A DNA stretch of 64,000 bases from an uncultured Planctomycetaceae bacterium (GCA_943787265.1 CALSLT010000005.1:124001-188000); one strand, 5' to 3'; numbered from the stretch's first letter, positions 39,674 through 50,329 are shown. Translations and numbers: made by a program. The notes: generated by a model from the letters alone, not told the origin.

Positions 39674-42289
39674 CTAAGAATCGTTTTTGGATGACGCCGA
39701 AGCCTGCGACGTTGGCTCTTCGACCGCCGTGTGTAACTGTCCCTGAGAAGGTCGCCGCCACAGACGGATTCTTCCAAGGATACTGTTGATTCGATACTGC
39801 GCCGTAGCCAGCGAGCGGGGGTCGCTGAGATCCGAGACTGATGATCCACGCGGCGGACGGAGCGATGGCGGGCTGTTTCGAGGGTCAAAACGAAGCCCGT
39901 CGCTTTCAGCGGCAGACAACAACCGATTCAGAACGAGTTCACCGAGCGTGTGCCACGGATGAGTCCGTTCGTCCCACTCCAAAGAAGCGTCGTACCACTC
40001 CAGTGAATCTTCTCGACTCGGCGCGTGGAACTGCGCCTGCAATTCGTAGGTCACCGGATCGCCATCAGTCAGTCGGTCATAAAGTCGCTGGCGAAGGTAG
40101 TCGCGACTGCGAGGCTCGCCTGAGCGACGGCTTTGATTCCAAAGCGACTTCACATCTTCAAAATCGGTAAGACCTTTGTCGTGATCAGATACCGCATGGT
40201 CAGACGTCGGCAGAAGCCTGAACCGAACGAGATAATGGTTGCCATCCGGAACTCGCCACTCAAGGACAAGCTGGTTGTAATACGTCAGGCAGGTGAAACT
40301 CTTCGGTGCTCGCCGCAGTCCAGCGACAAGCCCTTCACGAAGCGTTTTGCTGTTCGCAATCCGTTCTTCAAACTTTCCTATAGGCAGCATGTGCCATGCG
40401 TCTTTGAGGCTTCGGATTGGTGCGAACGAGCCCGTCGCGAACAGCATGTCCAGCGGACTATTCTCATCAACGGACAGCCGGATTCCGCAGCCTCGAATAT
40501 CGAGGCTGGTGTCGTCGGCCTGCGTGCGATTTGCAAATCGAAGCTGAACGGGGAACTCTTTGTTCTGGCTGAAGAACTCGTTCGTCGCGACGTCCTTCAA
40601 AGCCGGCTCAGAAAAATCCGCTTCAGTCAACGGCTTTGAGCGCAACACACCGCCGGCACCAACACCCTGGCGATAAAGCGTCCGCCGGCCGATCAACATT
40701 GGCTTGACCATCATCGGCAAGCCAATGAAGAGATCACCCCATTGCCAGTCGTAAACGTCGGATTCGATGTTCTCGGTCGACCAGGGATCTTCGTGGCATA
40801 GTTGCTTCCACGTTATCGGTACGAAAAGCAAACCTTGCACACCGTAGAGGTAGGCCCAAATCGTGTAGTCATTAAGGTTGAGATACATGCCAGCGCTGGC
40901 AGCGAACGTGACGAATACGATCATGAAAATCCAGGCGATGCCCTGCCAGATCCAATCGCGAGCTGAGCCCAACGCGAAGTAACTGAACAGTGCCAGAGCC
41001 AGCACCCAGACTCCGAGCATCCGAACCGAATGATCAACGATGTGGGTGTTTAGACGGTCGGTTTCCGCGACTGTGAAAATCTGCGCGGCAACATGCGGTT
41101 GAATCAGCGTGAACATTCCGACGATGGACAGGATCACGAACTGAGCCATCCAGATCGTCCACAACTGTGGTGGTCGTCCCTGGGCGATCCCCGCATCGTC
41201 CTGAGGCGGATCTTCACTATCGCCAATCAGCCAGTAGTAAGCGTTAAGGATTCCAAGGAAAGCTATCGTGATAATCGAAACTGTAAGACAGGACGGCAGA
41301 AAGAATGTGGCTTCTGTCGATGCGTAGTCGCGATAGTCTGCGCTGACTTCAAGTACGCCAACCCTGACCCACCAGACCGTCAGCAAAGTCCAGATTGTCC
41401 ATCCACTCGACTTTGTAGGACATTGTTTCAGCAGCGTTCCCAAGAGCGTGACGCCCATCAGCAAACCGATGTAGAGCCCGACGCGCTGCGCCAGCAGACC
41501 ACCATCGACACGTCCCCACTGAATCCCGATTGTCCAGAACAAAAAGACCAGGACAAAAATTCTGGCCAGTGGCCGGCGAATCGATCCGCTCAGCAGTCCG
41601 AATAACGTGAACAGGGCCGCGCCGAGAATTGACGGAGCCGACTGACGAACGTAGTCCGCCGAAATGCTCCACGAGATCGCCTGAGTCGGTCGTGCTTCGA
41701 GTATCAGGTGTCGGACGTCGGGCAATGGGCCCTTGCCTTCAGGGTTTGCAACCCAGGCCCGGAGACCTTTGGGAGGATCAGGAAACTCGTCAACCGCACT
41801 GATCCATTGAGTGATTCTTTCCCATGCTGCCTGGTCCTCAGCATCCTGGGCAGTCAAGCTACGTTTACCGGCCTTGCTGTTCTCGCTGCTGCTGTCGATT
41901 TGGAACAGCGGCGGTTCACAGTCCAGCAACCATTTTTTGACGACCTTCCATCCAGCATCTGTGTCGGTGACGTTTGTGCTTCCCGCAGCATTTTTTGCCC
42001 AGAAACCGTCGTAACGCGACTCCTCAAAATCTTCGGGATTGTCATCAACCGTCGATTCATTCTCCTCCATCCTGGCGAAGAATTTTTGGACGGCGGGAGT
42101 CGGAGTCGCAACGGCCTTCAGTCCGAGAACCCATTCGTGCAGATCATCCTTCGGCTTGACCAGTTCAACCGGAGGCTTCTTTCCGCGGCTGTACTGCAGG
42201 ATGAAATCCGGAAAGAACAGACTCAAAGTGCCCATGATCAGAAGCACCAGAAACTGCAGTAACCATAATGTGGGAAATTCTTTTCGCAT
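39674..42289 (-). CDS. Polytopic membrane protein with C-terminal catalase-like domain
   Basis: 871 residues. The N-terminal 500 hold at least eight TM helices in two similar halves: LLQFLVLLIMGTLSLFFPDF near the start, repeated as WMAQFVILSIVGMFTLIQP near residue 385, each followed by an LG(A/V)...LF(G/S) helix and a second helix. From about 540 the sequence follows the catalase core by eye: PVQLRFANRTQADDTSLDIRGCG like FFRFSTVAGE...DIRGFA, then RDYLRQRLYDRLTDGDPVTYELQAQF and TLGELVLNR. The positions aligned with the distal His and proximal Tyr are not obviously conserved. The same operon encodes a lipoxygenase, and catalase-like allene oxide synthases or fatty-acid hydroperoxide enzymes accompany lipoxygenases elsewhere. 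I infer processing of lipid hydroperoxides at the membrane, with or without haem. Confidence 0.75.
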   Translation of the reverse strand: MRKEFPTLWLLQFLVLLIMGTLSLFFPDFILQYSRGKKPPVELVKPKDDLHEWVLGLKAVATPTPAVQKFFARMEENESTVDDNPEDFEESRYDGFWAKNAAGSTNVTDTDAGWKVVKKWLLDCEPPLFQIDSSSENSKAGKRSLTAQDAEDQAAWERITQWISAVDEFPDPPKGLRAWVANPEGKGPLPDVRHLILEARPTQAISWSISADYVRQSAPSILGAALFTLFGLLSGSIRRPLARIFVLVFLFWTIGIQWGRVDGGLLAQRVGLYIGLLMGVTLLGTLLKQCPTKSSGWTIWTLLTVWWVRVGVLEVSADYRDYASTEATFFLPSCLTVSIITIAFLGILNAYYWLIGDSEDPPQDDAGIAQGRPPQLWTIWMAQFVILSIVGMFTLIQPHVAAQIFTVAETDRLNTHIVDHSVRMLGVWVLALALFSYFALGSARDWIWQGIAWIFMIVFVTFAASAGMYLNLNDYTIWAYLYGVQGLLFVPITWKQLCHEDPWSTENIESDVYDWQWGDLFIGLPMMVKPMLIGRRTLYRQGVGAGGVLRSKPLTEADFSEPALKDVATNEFFSQNKEFPVQLRFANRTQADDTSLDIRGCGIRLSVDENSPLDMLFATGSFAPIRSLKDAWHMLPIGKFEERIANSKTLREGLVAGLRRAPKSFTCLTYYNQLVLEWRVPDGNHYLVRFRLLPTSDHAVSDHDKGLTDFEDVKSLWNQSRRSGEPRSRDYLRQRLYDRLTDGDPVTYELQAQFHAPSREDSLEWYDASLEWDERTHPWHTLGELVLNRLLSAAESDGLRFDPRNSPPSLRPPRGSSVSDLSDPRSLATAQYRINSILGRIRLWRRPSQGQLHTAVEEPTSQASASSKNDS

Positions 42290-42621
42290 GTTCCCCGGGA
42301 CCCGATCTCAGCCAGACAAATTCGCAGACGGCCGAGAGATGCCAACGCACCTTCTTCGTTAAACCGCACTGCTGCTGAGGTTCAATCTGCACGCGAGTGT
42401 TCTTGCGTGCTACAGATTTACCTCCGCCAGATCTGATATCCCTCATTTGTGACAGGGGCTTGGCGGGTTGTCACGTCAGGCGCGAATGTTCTGCCGAACG
42501 CCCGGTTCCGAGCGAATCGATTAGGACGATCACGACAATGCACGAACGCTCTTCGGAACAGATACATTTTCGGCGTAGATACGCCAGTGAGGCGGAGCGA
42601 TGGCTGTCTAACGGAGAATTG
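42290..42621. other. Intergenic region, nothing recognised
   Basis: 332 bases upstream of the membrane catalase-like gene. It should hold that operon's promoter, but I cannot point to a convincing box. No ORF with coding character. Confidence 0.5.
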
Positions 42622-45052
42622 CTAGCGGAGAATTGAAGCTGACGTCGCCACGGCTTGAGGCTCAGTCGGTTGCTCATTTTCTGTGACGACTGTCTCCAAC
42701 TGCTCGATCAAAGTCGACTGACTCCAGGCGTCACGCAGGACGATCGGCTCGTTGGGCTTTGCTGGCGAGAACACAGCAAGCGTCGGAATGCTGTCTCCTC
42801 CCAATCGGTTCAGTAGATCTCGGATCTCGTCTGAGCCATCGGTCCAGTCGGCTTTGAGCGTGACGAAGCCGTGAGTGTCAACGACGTCCCGTGTGGAATC
42901 TGTGTTCAACGTCGTCTTCTCGACGACTTTACATGTGAGGCACCAGTCAGCCGTAAAGTCGACCATCACGGGCTGGCCATTCTCCAATGCTTCAGCCACG
43001 GCCGCTGGCGTAAACGGTTCCCAGTGAAGTTTCTCGTCGGCAGAGGCGAGGTGATACCCGTAGCCACTGATGACACCGACCGTGCACAACGCGAGGAATC
43101 TCATTTTCCATCGCGTCGCAGGCGTCGACGAGAGGTCGTACAGATTTCCGATCATCCACACGCCGATGCCAATTCCAAGCAACATGACGAGAGTCGGTAC
43201 CAGGTAAGACTCATCGAGAATCGACAAGAGGAAAACGGTCGTGCCAAGCATGATGAAGCCGGCGATCTGTTTGAAACGGATCATCCAGTTGCCTGGCTTC
43301 GGCAGGAACTTGACGGCTCCTGGGAACATGCCAAACAGCAGGTAAGGTGACGCCATGCCCAGGCCCATCATTCCCCAGATCATGTAAATGACGGCGGCTG
43401 GCTGTTGAATAGACCACCCAAGTGTTGGACCGAGAAAAGGTCCGCTGCACGGAGTCGCCAGGATCGTTGCGAAGATCCCTGTCATGAAGGCGCCGCCGAG
43501 GCCTTCCTGATGACCTCCGGCTGACGATCCCACAAAACCAGGAATCGGAATCTCAAAAACGCCCAGCAAGCTCAGGCCCATCACGAAAACCAGAGCCGAC
43601 ATCGCAACGAGGAATTCGACACTCTGAAACTGCCCGCCCCAACTCGTACCGGCAAACGCCGCCAGCGTTGCCAACAACATGAACACCGAGATCACGCCCA
43701 GCGAGTACGTCGCGTTGAGCAGAAAGATTCGTCCGCGGTCTTCGCCAGCCTGCTGAACGAAGCTCAGAACCTTGATGGCGATCACCGGCAGAACGCACGG
43801 CATCACGTTGAGAATCAATCCGCCGAGGAATGCGAACATCAGAAACTGAGGCAGGCCTCCCGCTGCCGCAGCTCCACCTGGCTCCCGGTACTGAAGGTCG
43901 TCGAAGACGGCCGCCGACTCATTTGATCCGTTTGTGGTAGACGTTGATGCCGGAGCGGTTGGTAATGACGCATCGCTCACCTGCCCAAGCTCAAATGAGA
44001 ATCTACCCGGTCGACAACTGCTGAGCATCGCAAACCTGGAAGGTGACCTTGCCAGAGATTCCGTAGCCGCCGTCTTTCGCTGAATCAGCAACGGTGTAAT
44101 CGCGACTCCAGACGACTTCGTCGTGGTGGATTCGCTGCGTTTTGCCGAGCACTTCGTGCAACTCGACTTTGTGATTGGGGATGAACGCTGCCTTGGCATC
44201 AACTGGTTTCAAGCCGCTGACAACGAGTGTCTGAATGACGGTTGGCAGCCCGATGTTTCGTTTGTCGTGATCAAGGGCGAACGTGTGGTATCCCTTTCCC
44301 ATGCTCGCGGTGATCGACAGCGTGACCTTTTCGCCGGGGGCAGCACTCTTCGGTGAAAGTCGAGCTGTCCAGGCTGAAGGACCGGGCTTCTCGATGCCTC
44401 CGACCTTTCGGGTCGGCGCGTATTTGAATTCGTAAACCGGCTTTGCCGCTTTTGTACCACCAAGACTCAGCTCGAACTTCTGGTTCTTCGGACGGCAGCT
44501 TGTTGCATCGCACACCTGATAGCGCATCTCGCCAGCGATCTTCACCGACTGAGGGTGAGGCTCCGGCTTTCACTCGGAAGCGGCGGGTCCAGGCGAATCT
44601 TGCCTTCGTGAGTTTCGACGATCTCTCCAAGCAGGGCATCGTTCTTGGATTTTGGTTTCGACCGACGCAACGAAGTCGGCATCGACGGGTTCGACGCCGG
44701 TTGCTGTTTTGATCTCAAGCTTGGTCCTGCCACTGAACCCTTTGGACGTCGAATAAGTGTGTGAGCCTTGCGGAAGATCGAGGGCGACTTTCACAGTCAC
44801 CACATCACCGGCCTTCGCCGAGGCTGGTTCGAGTGTGATCTTCGCATCAGACGGTGATGCTTTTTTTGCTATGGGCTTACTGCCGAGGTCGCGAAGGTTG
44901 AATAGACCGTTGAGATCCTGAGCCTGCGTCGTGCTATCGGAGTTTTCCAACGAAACCCCGACCACAGCCAGAGCGATGCAGACTGGAAGGGCGACCGCGG
45001 CAAAGCGGAACGACTGTCTGGCACGTTGGATGAAATGAGGCCTTGTCGACAT
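42622..45052 (-). CDS. DsbD-like thiol:disulfide interchange protein, four frame changes
   Basis: About 808 residues when joined. Signal or anchor region FAAVALPVCIALAVVGV; then two DsbD-alpha/DsbC-like modules, ending in YQVCDATSCRPKNQKFEL and FQVCDAQQCRPGRFSFEL, so an internal duplication. A membrane domain follows (LILNVMPCVLPVIAIKVLSF, GIFATILATPCSGPFLGP: the two Cys-Pro motifs of the DsbD/CcdA beta domain), and a C-terminal thioredoxin domain with DFTADWCLTCKVVEK. The reading frame shifts near 44660, 44594, 44545 and 44016, each explained by one extra base. It moves electrons from the cytoplasm to the periplasm for disulfide reduction or cytochrome c assembly. Four changes in 650 bases leave some chance of a true pseudogene, but every piece keeps its motifs. 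Confidence 0.85.
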
Positions 45053-45352
45053 GAAACTTCTCCGGCCGGTTGAGTTTGAGCGGGCGTGAGTGGGGCTCTG
45101 GTGGGATCGCGATGCGGGTCCGTACGACTCACTCCGCGCAAAGCGTTGGCTTTTTCTATCTTCGGAACAAAGTTACCGCGTGAACGGTGAAACGTCGCAC
45201 AGTTCGAGTTCCGAATGCTGTCCCGTCGTCCAACGTTCGCTGGTTACAGCAAGGTCATGATAGGCGACCTGGCGAAATAACGGCAATTCGAGTCCGGAAG
45301 AGTCGGAAACTGGCTGTCGAGCGGCAGGCCAGGCGGCAATCACCGCAAAACT
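45053..45352. other. Intergenic region, nothing recognised
   Basis: 300 bases between the DsbD-like gene and the end of the DUF1501 gene. No ORF with coding character and no hairpin plus T-run that I can see. Confidence 0.5.
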
Positions 45353-46798
45353 CTATGTCAGGCCGGAAATCGGTTCGCCATGATAGATGTGGTAAGGGCG
45401 GTTGAAATCGTCTTTCCACGCAGCCGTGCGGGGAATTCCCAAGGACTCGTAGATCGTTGCTGCCATGTTCTCAGGCTTTTGCGGATCGGCGACGGGATAA
45501 CCGCCGATTTTGTCCGACGAGCCGATGACTCGCCCTCCCTGGACACCGCCGCCGGCGAAGAAGACCGACTGCACGGCTCCCCAATGATCTCGGCCGGGGA
45601 GTTTGTAATGGTTAGGCAGACCGGTGATCTTCGGCGTTCGGCCGAACTCTCCGGCCATCACGACCAGTGTCGAATCCAACAGCCCGGAATCGCTCAGGTC
45701 GTCCAGCAACGCCGCGACGGATCGGTCCATCGGGGGAAGGAGTTTGTCCTTCAGATTCGGAAACGCATTGCCGTGAGTATCCCAGGATTCGTTATTGCCC
45801 AGGTTGACCTGAACCATGTTGACGCCGGCTTCGACAAGACGCCGTGCCATCAATAGTGACCAGCCAAAAGAGTTGCGGCCATAACGGTCAAGGATTGCGT
45901 CGTCCGCCTTCACGACGTCAAAGGCGTGTCGAACTTTGTTGTCGGTGAGCAGCGAGATCGCCCCCTGGCGAAACTTGTCGAACTGCTGCGTCGATGCGAA
46001 ACCGTCGAGTTCTCGACGCTGCCTTTCGACTTCGTTCATCAGGCCAAAGCGTTTCGCGATTCGTGGCTGCGTGAAGCCTTCCGGCAAATCGAGACTCGGT
46101 GCCTGAAACTTCAGCGACTTAACGTTCTCTGTTCCGCGAGCGTGGTGGAATTCGTACTCCGGAAACGCTCCGTAGGTTGTGCCGTTAAACGGCGCTGCAT
46201 CGACGAACCACGGATCCCGACGCTGTCCCATTTGACCGGCGAACTGACCGGGAATCACTCGCCCGCTCCGATGAATCAAACGCTCCGGCAGAACGACGGA
46301 CGGCGGAAGATTGTTCGTCGTCGGGAAATGGTCGCCGGCGATGGCTGCGATGGCTGGCCAGTCTTCGGGTTTCGGTTTGCTGGCGTTGAACGTTGGCGGC
46401 ATGGGCGTCCGCCCGGACAGCATCACCATGTGCCCTTGAGAGTGCTCGTTGTAGGGATGAGTCAGGGATCGCACGATTGACCACTTGTCGCTGCGTTTGG
46501 CGAGCTCGGGCATGTGCTCGCAGATTTGCAGGCCGGGAGTTTGCGTCGACACGGGCAGAAACTCGCCGCGAATATTGTCGGGCGCGTCCGGTTTCATATC
46601 GAAACTGTCGTGCTGGCCGAGTCCTCCGGAAAGGAAGATGTAAATCACTGAACGCTGCTGTGACCGCGGAGGTAAAGGAGTCGCTGAGTCAGCGGCTCGC
46701 AATGCGGCAAGATGGTTAGAGCCAAAACCCAGCAGGCCGACTCCACCAACCTGAAGAGCTGTTCGGCGAGTCAGATTTGGATGGCGAGGAACTCTCAT
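45353..46798 (-). CDS. DUF1501 protein, Tat-exported, without adjacent partner
   Basis: 481 residues from the ATG at 46798 (AGAGG about eight bases upstream). Tat leader TRRTALQVGGVGLLGF. Domain signatures: VIYIFLSGGLGQHDSFDMKP, IVRSLTHPYNEHSQGHM, NNESWDTHGNAFPNLKDKL, STLVVMAGEFGRTPKITG and GRDHWGAVQSVFFAGGG, with a Pro-rich C-terminus YHIYHGEPISGL. Unlike the other DUF1501 genes here it stands alone: the 46799-47287 side holds no DUF1549/DUF1553 gene. The partner may lie elsewhere in the genome, or this one acts alone. Confidence 0.92.
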   Translation of the reverse strand: MRVPRHPNLTRRTALQVGGVGLLGFGSNHLAALRAADSATPLPPRSQQRSVIYIFLSGGLGQHDSFDMKPDAPDNIRGEFLPVSTQTPGLQICEHMPELAKRSDKWSIVRSLTHPYNEHSQGHMVMLSGRTPMPPTFNASKPKPEDWPAIAAIAGDHFPTTNNLPPSVVLPERLIHRSGRVIPGQFAGQMGQRRDPWFVDAAPFNGTTYGAFPEYEFHHARGTENVKSLKFQAPSLDLPEGFTQPRIAKRFGLMNEVERQRRELDGFASTQQFDKFRQGAISLLTDNKVRHAFDVVKADDAILDRYGRNSFGWSLLMARRLVEAGVNMVQVNLGNNESWDTHGNAFPNLKDKLLPPMDRSVAALLDDLSDSGLLDSTLVVMAGEFGRTPKITGLPNHYKLPGRDHWGAVQSVFFAGGGVQGGRVIGSSDKIGGYPVADPQKPENMAATIYESLGIPRTAAWKDDFNRPYHIYHGEPISGLT

Positions 46799-47287
46799 TC
46801 GTAAGCCTCTGGCGACTGAATGCTGCAGTTTGAAGTGCAGGTGGCAATTTACGGAGTCGAAATCTTCCACCGCTGAGCTTGCGATGCGACTTCTGCGGGT
46901 CGAACGATCGCTCAGGTTGGGTTCGATACGACAATCAGCCTAAAACGATTTTCCGTGACACTCAACGTGTTCTTGCCCGCTTGAGTCTGATTGTTCTGTC
47001 AGGTTGTCCGCATTGGCGAAGATATCAAGGTTGCCGGCAGACGAACTCGGCATCAGCAACGTGGTAGCCTGAAATACGTTGCCAGCTCGAATCAAGCTTG
47101 TTTATGCTGATTCGCTGGCGTCAACTCTCAGACTAATTGAGCGGTGATGACAAAGCTGTGCTGACGGTGCAGCTTGAGGATCATCGTCCAAAGTGAACTC
47201 CCGGAAACACTTTCGTTTCGGAGTCTCGCTGAGGATGAGTTGCCGCGGTCGGACTTTTGTTTTTTGCATTGAGGATAACTTCCGCCT
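46799..47287. other. Divergent intergenic region
   Basis: 489 bases between the DUF1501 gene (minus strand) and the sigma-54 activator gene (plus strand); it should carry both promoters. I see no convincing -24/-12 or -35/-10 pair and no extra gene. Confidence 0.45.
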
Positions 47288-49330
47288 ATGGCGCTCGAAC
47301 GGGCCAACTCGGATTCCGTTTCGGACCAGTCTGTGTACCTGATTCTTCGGGATGAGTTGAAGTGGCGAAATGTGTTTCGCCTTGCTCCCGGACAGGTCAC
47401 GACAATTGGCCGTGCGCCCACGAACCGCGTCGTGGTTCCCGACGATATTTGTAGTCGGCACCATTGTGAAATCTATCAGGCGGACGGCGAATGGCTGCTG
47501 CGGGATCTGGGAAGTCGTAACGGAACGTTGATCGAAGGATGCCGCGTTACCGACGACTGGCCGCTAAGTGACGGCGACCAGATTCAAATCGGTGAATGCA
47601 GCCTCGTCTTCACTCCGGATATCACGCGGCCTCCAGACAGCGACGTTTCTCTGGAAAGCGGAACGGAAACGTGCGACGGACTTCCGGCCGTACCGCGCGG
47701 AACTCCCGAACCGGAGATCGTCTTTCGAAGACACAAGACTCGATACCACTCGGGCGGTGGTGCGGACGCCATCGGTCGTGATCGCGCCAGCCAGGAACTG
47801 GCGAAGATGTACCGGTTGGCTCTCGAAATGGGATCGACTCGGGACATCAAGGAGCTGTCGGAGATCGTTCTCGAAGGTCTTTTCGCAGACGGCAACGTGA
47901 GCATCGGAGCGGTGCTGCTTCTGCCAAAAAGTGTCGAACGTCCCGAGCCATCACAACTTCAAGTCGCCGCCTACCGAACAACTGGCGACGAGACTTACGA
48001 AAAAGTTTCGAACTCGCTGTCGACCATCGTGCTGAATGATTGGGAAGCAGTTCTCGCTCGGGACATCAAAGAGGACAGCCGGCTCACCGACAAAGCGAGT
48101 CTCCAGAAGCTTCAGGCTTACAGCGTGATTTGTGCCCCGATCAGAACCAAGGACGCGATCTACGGGCTGATCCATCTTTATACGACACAGGGTGGCAGCC
48201 ACCTGGAACTCGACGACCTGGACTACACGCTGGCAGTCGCCGATCAGTTCGCCGTCGCACTCGAACATCTCAAGGAGAAACTTCACCTCCAGGATGGTCT
48301 CGCCAAAGCCAAAGACGAAGCAAAGACCCTGCGACATCAACTCGCTATTGAAAGCGACCTCGTCGGTGACAGTCCAGCGATGGAATTGCTGAAGGACACG
48401 ATCGCACGGGTTGCTCCGACAGATGCGACGGCGTTGATTCGGGGCGAAAGTGGCGTTGGCAAAGAGCTTGTCGCTCGGGCAATTCACTTCAGCAGTGACA
48501 GACGCAGCGGCCCCTTTGTCTGTATGAACTGCGCCGCTCTGTCTGAGACCCTGCTTGAAAGTGAACTTTTCGGTCACGAAAAAGGTTCATTCACCGGGGC
48601 AGCCGGTCGAAAGATTGGTAAGTTCGAGCAGGCTGACCGAGGCACGTTGTTCCTCGACGAAGTCGGTGAAATGAGCCTTCCTATCCAGGCGAAGTTTCTC
48701 CGAGTTCTGGAAGGTCACCCATTTGAACGTGTCGGCGGCGGAAGTCCGATCACAGTCGACGTCAGAGTCGTTGCCGCCACCAATCGAGATCTTGAGCAAG
48801 CCATCGAAGAAAAAACGTTCCGACAGGATCTGTTTTTTCGGCTGTTCGTGATGGAGATTGCCGTGCCGGCTTTAAGAGATCACGCGTCAGATATCCCAGT
48901 TCTGGCTCATTACTTTCTGCAGAAGTTTACGGCGAAGACCAGCAACCGCGTTCAGGAGTTTTCAGACGCCGCAATCAAACAACTAATGGAGTATCAATGG
49001 CCCGGCAACATCCGGGAACTGCAGAACACCATCGAGCGAGCGGTCATTCTGGCTCGCAACTCGACGATCGAGCCGTCGGACATTCAGCTTTCGACTCGGA
49101 CAACGTCATCAAAAGCTGCCGCGGCGGCTGGGGACGCCGTCAAACAAGACAACAGAGACATCTCGCTCGATCGGTTGGAGCGGGAGCACATTCTCAGCAC
49201 TTTGGAGCGAACAAACTGGAATAAGTCGATGGCGTCTCAGATTCTGGGGATCGAACGATCGACGCTGGATCGCAAACTCAAGCGATACAAGGTTTCCCGA
49301 CCATCGCGATCCAGCCGAGAATCTGGCTGA
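47288..49330 (+). CDS. Sigma-54-dependent regulator: FHA, GAF, AAA+, Fis-type HTH
   Basis: 680 residues with GAGGA 12 bases upstream. FHA domain about 15-105 ([31 protein letters not shown]), which binds phosphothreonine. GAF-like sensor about 170-330. AAA+ domain: Walker A GESGVGKE (about 386-393), GSFTGA loop (about 433, usually GAFTGA), Walker [13 protein letters not shown], an arginine-finger region, and [16 protein letters not shown] Fis-type helix-turn-helix ends the protein ([20 protein letters not shown]). It would hydrolyse ATP to open sigma-54 promoters in answer to a phosphorylated partner or a ligand. GSFTGA in place of GAFTGA is a known tolerated variant. Target genes unknown; the small gene at 49815 is nearest downstream. 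Confidence 0.95.
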   Translation: MALERANSDSVSDQSVYLILRDELKWRNVFRLAPGQVTTIGRAPTNRVVVPDDICSRHHCEIYQADGEWLLRDLGSRNGTLIEGCRVTDDWPLSDGDQIQIGECSLVFTPDITRPPDSDVSLESGTETCDGLPAVPRGTPEPEIVFRRHKTRYHSGGGADAIGRDRASQELAKMYRLALEMGSTRDIKELSEIVLEGLFADGNVSIGAVLLLPKSVERPEPSQLQVAAYRTTGDETYEKVSNSLSTIVLNDWEAVLARDIKEDSRLTDKASLQKLQAYSVICAPIRTKDAIYGLIHLYTTQGGSHLELDDLDYTLAVADQFAVALEHLKEKLHLQDGLAKAKDEAKTLRHQLAIESDLVGDSPAMELLKDTIARVAPTDATALIRGESGVGKELVARAIHFSSDRRSGPFVCMNCAALSETLLESELFGHEKGSFTGAAGRKIGKFEQADRGTLFLDEVGEMSLPIQAKFLRVLEGHPFERVGGGSPITVDVRVVAATNRDLEQAIEEKTFRQDLFFRLFVMEIAVPALRDHASDIPVLAHYFLQKFTAKTSNRVQEFSDAAIKQLMEYQWPGNIRELQNTIERAVILARNSTIEPSDIQLSTRTTSSKAAAAAGDAVKQDNRDISLDRLEREHILSTLERTNWNKSMASQILGIERSTLDRKLKRYKVSRPSRSSRESG

Positions 49331-49814
49331 TCGTGAACATTTTCTAACCCTCAACAGCGAAAATGTGAGCGGCTGGAACGACGACCCGGGCCGATTGACA
49401 ACTTTGTCAGATAGAAAGCTGAGATTTTTATTGACTTCACAAACGATTGAGCTGAGAATTTCGCCCATCACCCACCTGATTAATCCCCCTTTTCACGCTC
49501 ACCAACTCGCTCAGCAGTTTCGGTTTCATCGTTACATCAAACGCTGTTGGAGTTGTGTTTGGCGTAGTTAATCCCCGACGAGTCCCTCCTCTACTTTCGT
49601 TTGGATGTCTTCGGCATCCATGACGAAGTGCTTTGCTCCTTAATCTGGCTTTTCTGCGAAATCAGTGTGCGCTTGCACTGCAAATGCGGTTTCTGATTAA
49701 GTGAGTTTTTAGCTGTAAGTTTCCTGATATTGCTGACTTGGAACGCGGTCGTTCCTTGTTCTACCAACTGACTACCCCGCTTTGGTTCCCTCTCTAGAGC
49801 AGGAGTAAATCCCC
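49331..49814. other. Intergenic region upstream of a small acidic-protein gene
   Basis: 484 bases, noticeably more AT-rich than average. It probably holds the promoter or a long 5' leader of the gene at 49815. I cannot confirm a sigma-54 box. Confidence 0.4.
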
Positions 49815-50069
49815 ATGCCGTTAGCTGATGTGGACGTAAAAATGGACAATTTTGACTTGAATGACGATGGTTTCAGCATGCTCGAAGAGTACCCCGGGAT
49901 CGATCTCGAGGGACCGCACGTCGACCCGCAGACGGCTACCGTAGCCAAACCGGGTTCGGAAGAAAAAGTCTGCATGCTCGCTGCCCGTTACGCCGCTGGA
50001 CTTCCTCTCTGGCACAACGAAGACTGTGTCGACCACGGACCAGACGGTGAGGAAGAAGAAGAAGATTAG
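49815..50069 (+). CDS. Small acidic protein of unknown function
   Basis: 84 residues. A clean AGGAG lies nine bases before the ATG, and a strong terminator follows 43 bases after the stop. Very acidic, with a Glu/Asp-only tail (GEEEEED). The N-terminal half is Asp/Leu-rich (MDNFDLNDDGF), with a central EEKVCMLAARYAAGLPLWHNEDC containing both cysteines. No family recognised. The good start signal, single-gene unit and terminator argue that it is real and perhaps well expressed. It could be a small regulator or a target of the neighbouring sigma-54 activator (speculation). Confidence 0.75.
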   Translation: MPLADVDVKMDNFDLNDDGFSMLEEYPGIDLEGPHVDPQTATVAKPGSEEKVCMLAARYAAGLPLWHNEDCVDHGPDGEEEEED

Positions 50070-50112
50070 TTGGCTCGGCAGGTCATCTCCTGACTGCCGT
50101 CGTCCAACCCAG

Positions 50113-50151
50113 AGCCCTCCGGTGAATCTCACCCGAGGGCTTTTCTGTTTT
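50113..50151 (+). terminator. Rho-independent terminator
   Basis: AGCCCTC (50113-50119) pairs with GAGGGCT (50135-50141). Inside it GGTGA pairs with TCACC across one C/C mismatch, around an ATC loop. TTTTCTGTTTTT follows. It ends the transcript of the small acidic gene. Confidence 0.85.
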
Positions 50152-50329
50152 TCAGACGCGTTTTTCCGACTTCATTCACGCCGTAAGCCTCTTTCGGACG
50201 ACTCAAACGCGGACAGGCATGGGTTGCGAGTGTTGCCCCGCGGCGGTAGATTTTCGCGTTCCCAACTTTTCCATCACAAAAACGGCTGAGACAAGACATC
50301 GGCCGAAACATTGCTGACACAGGTGTATC

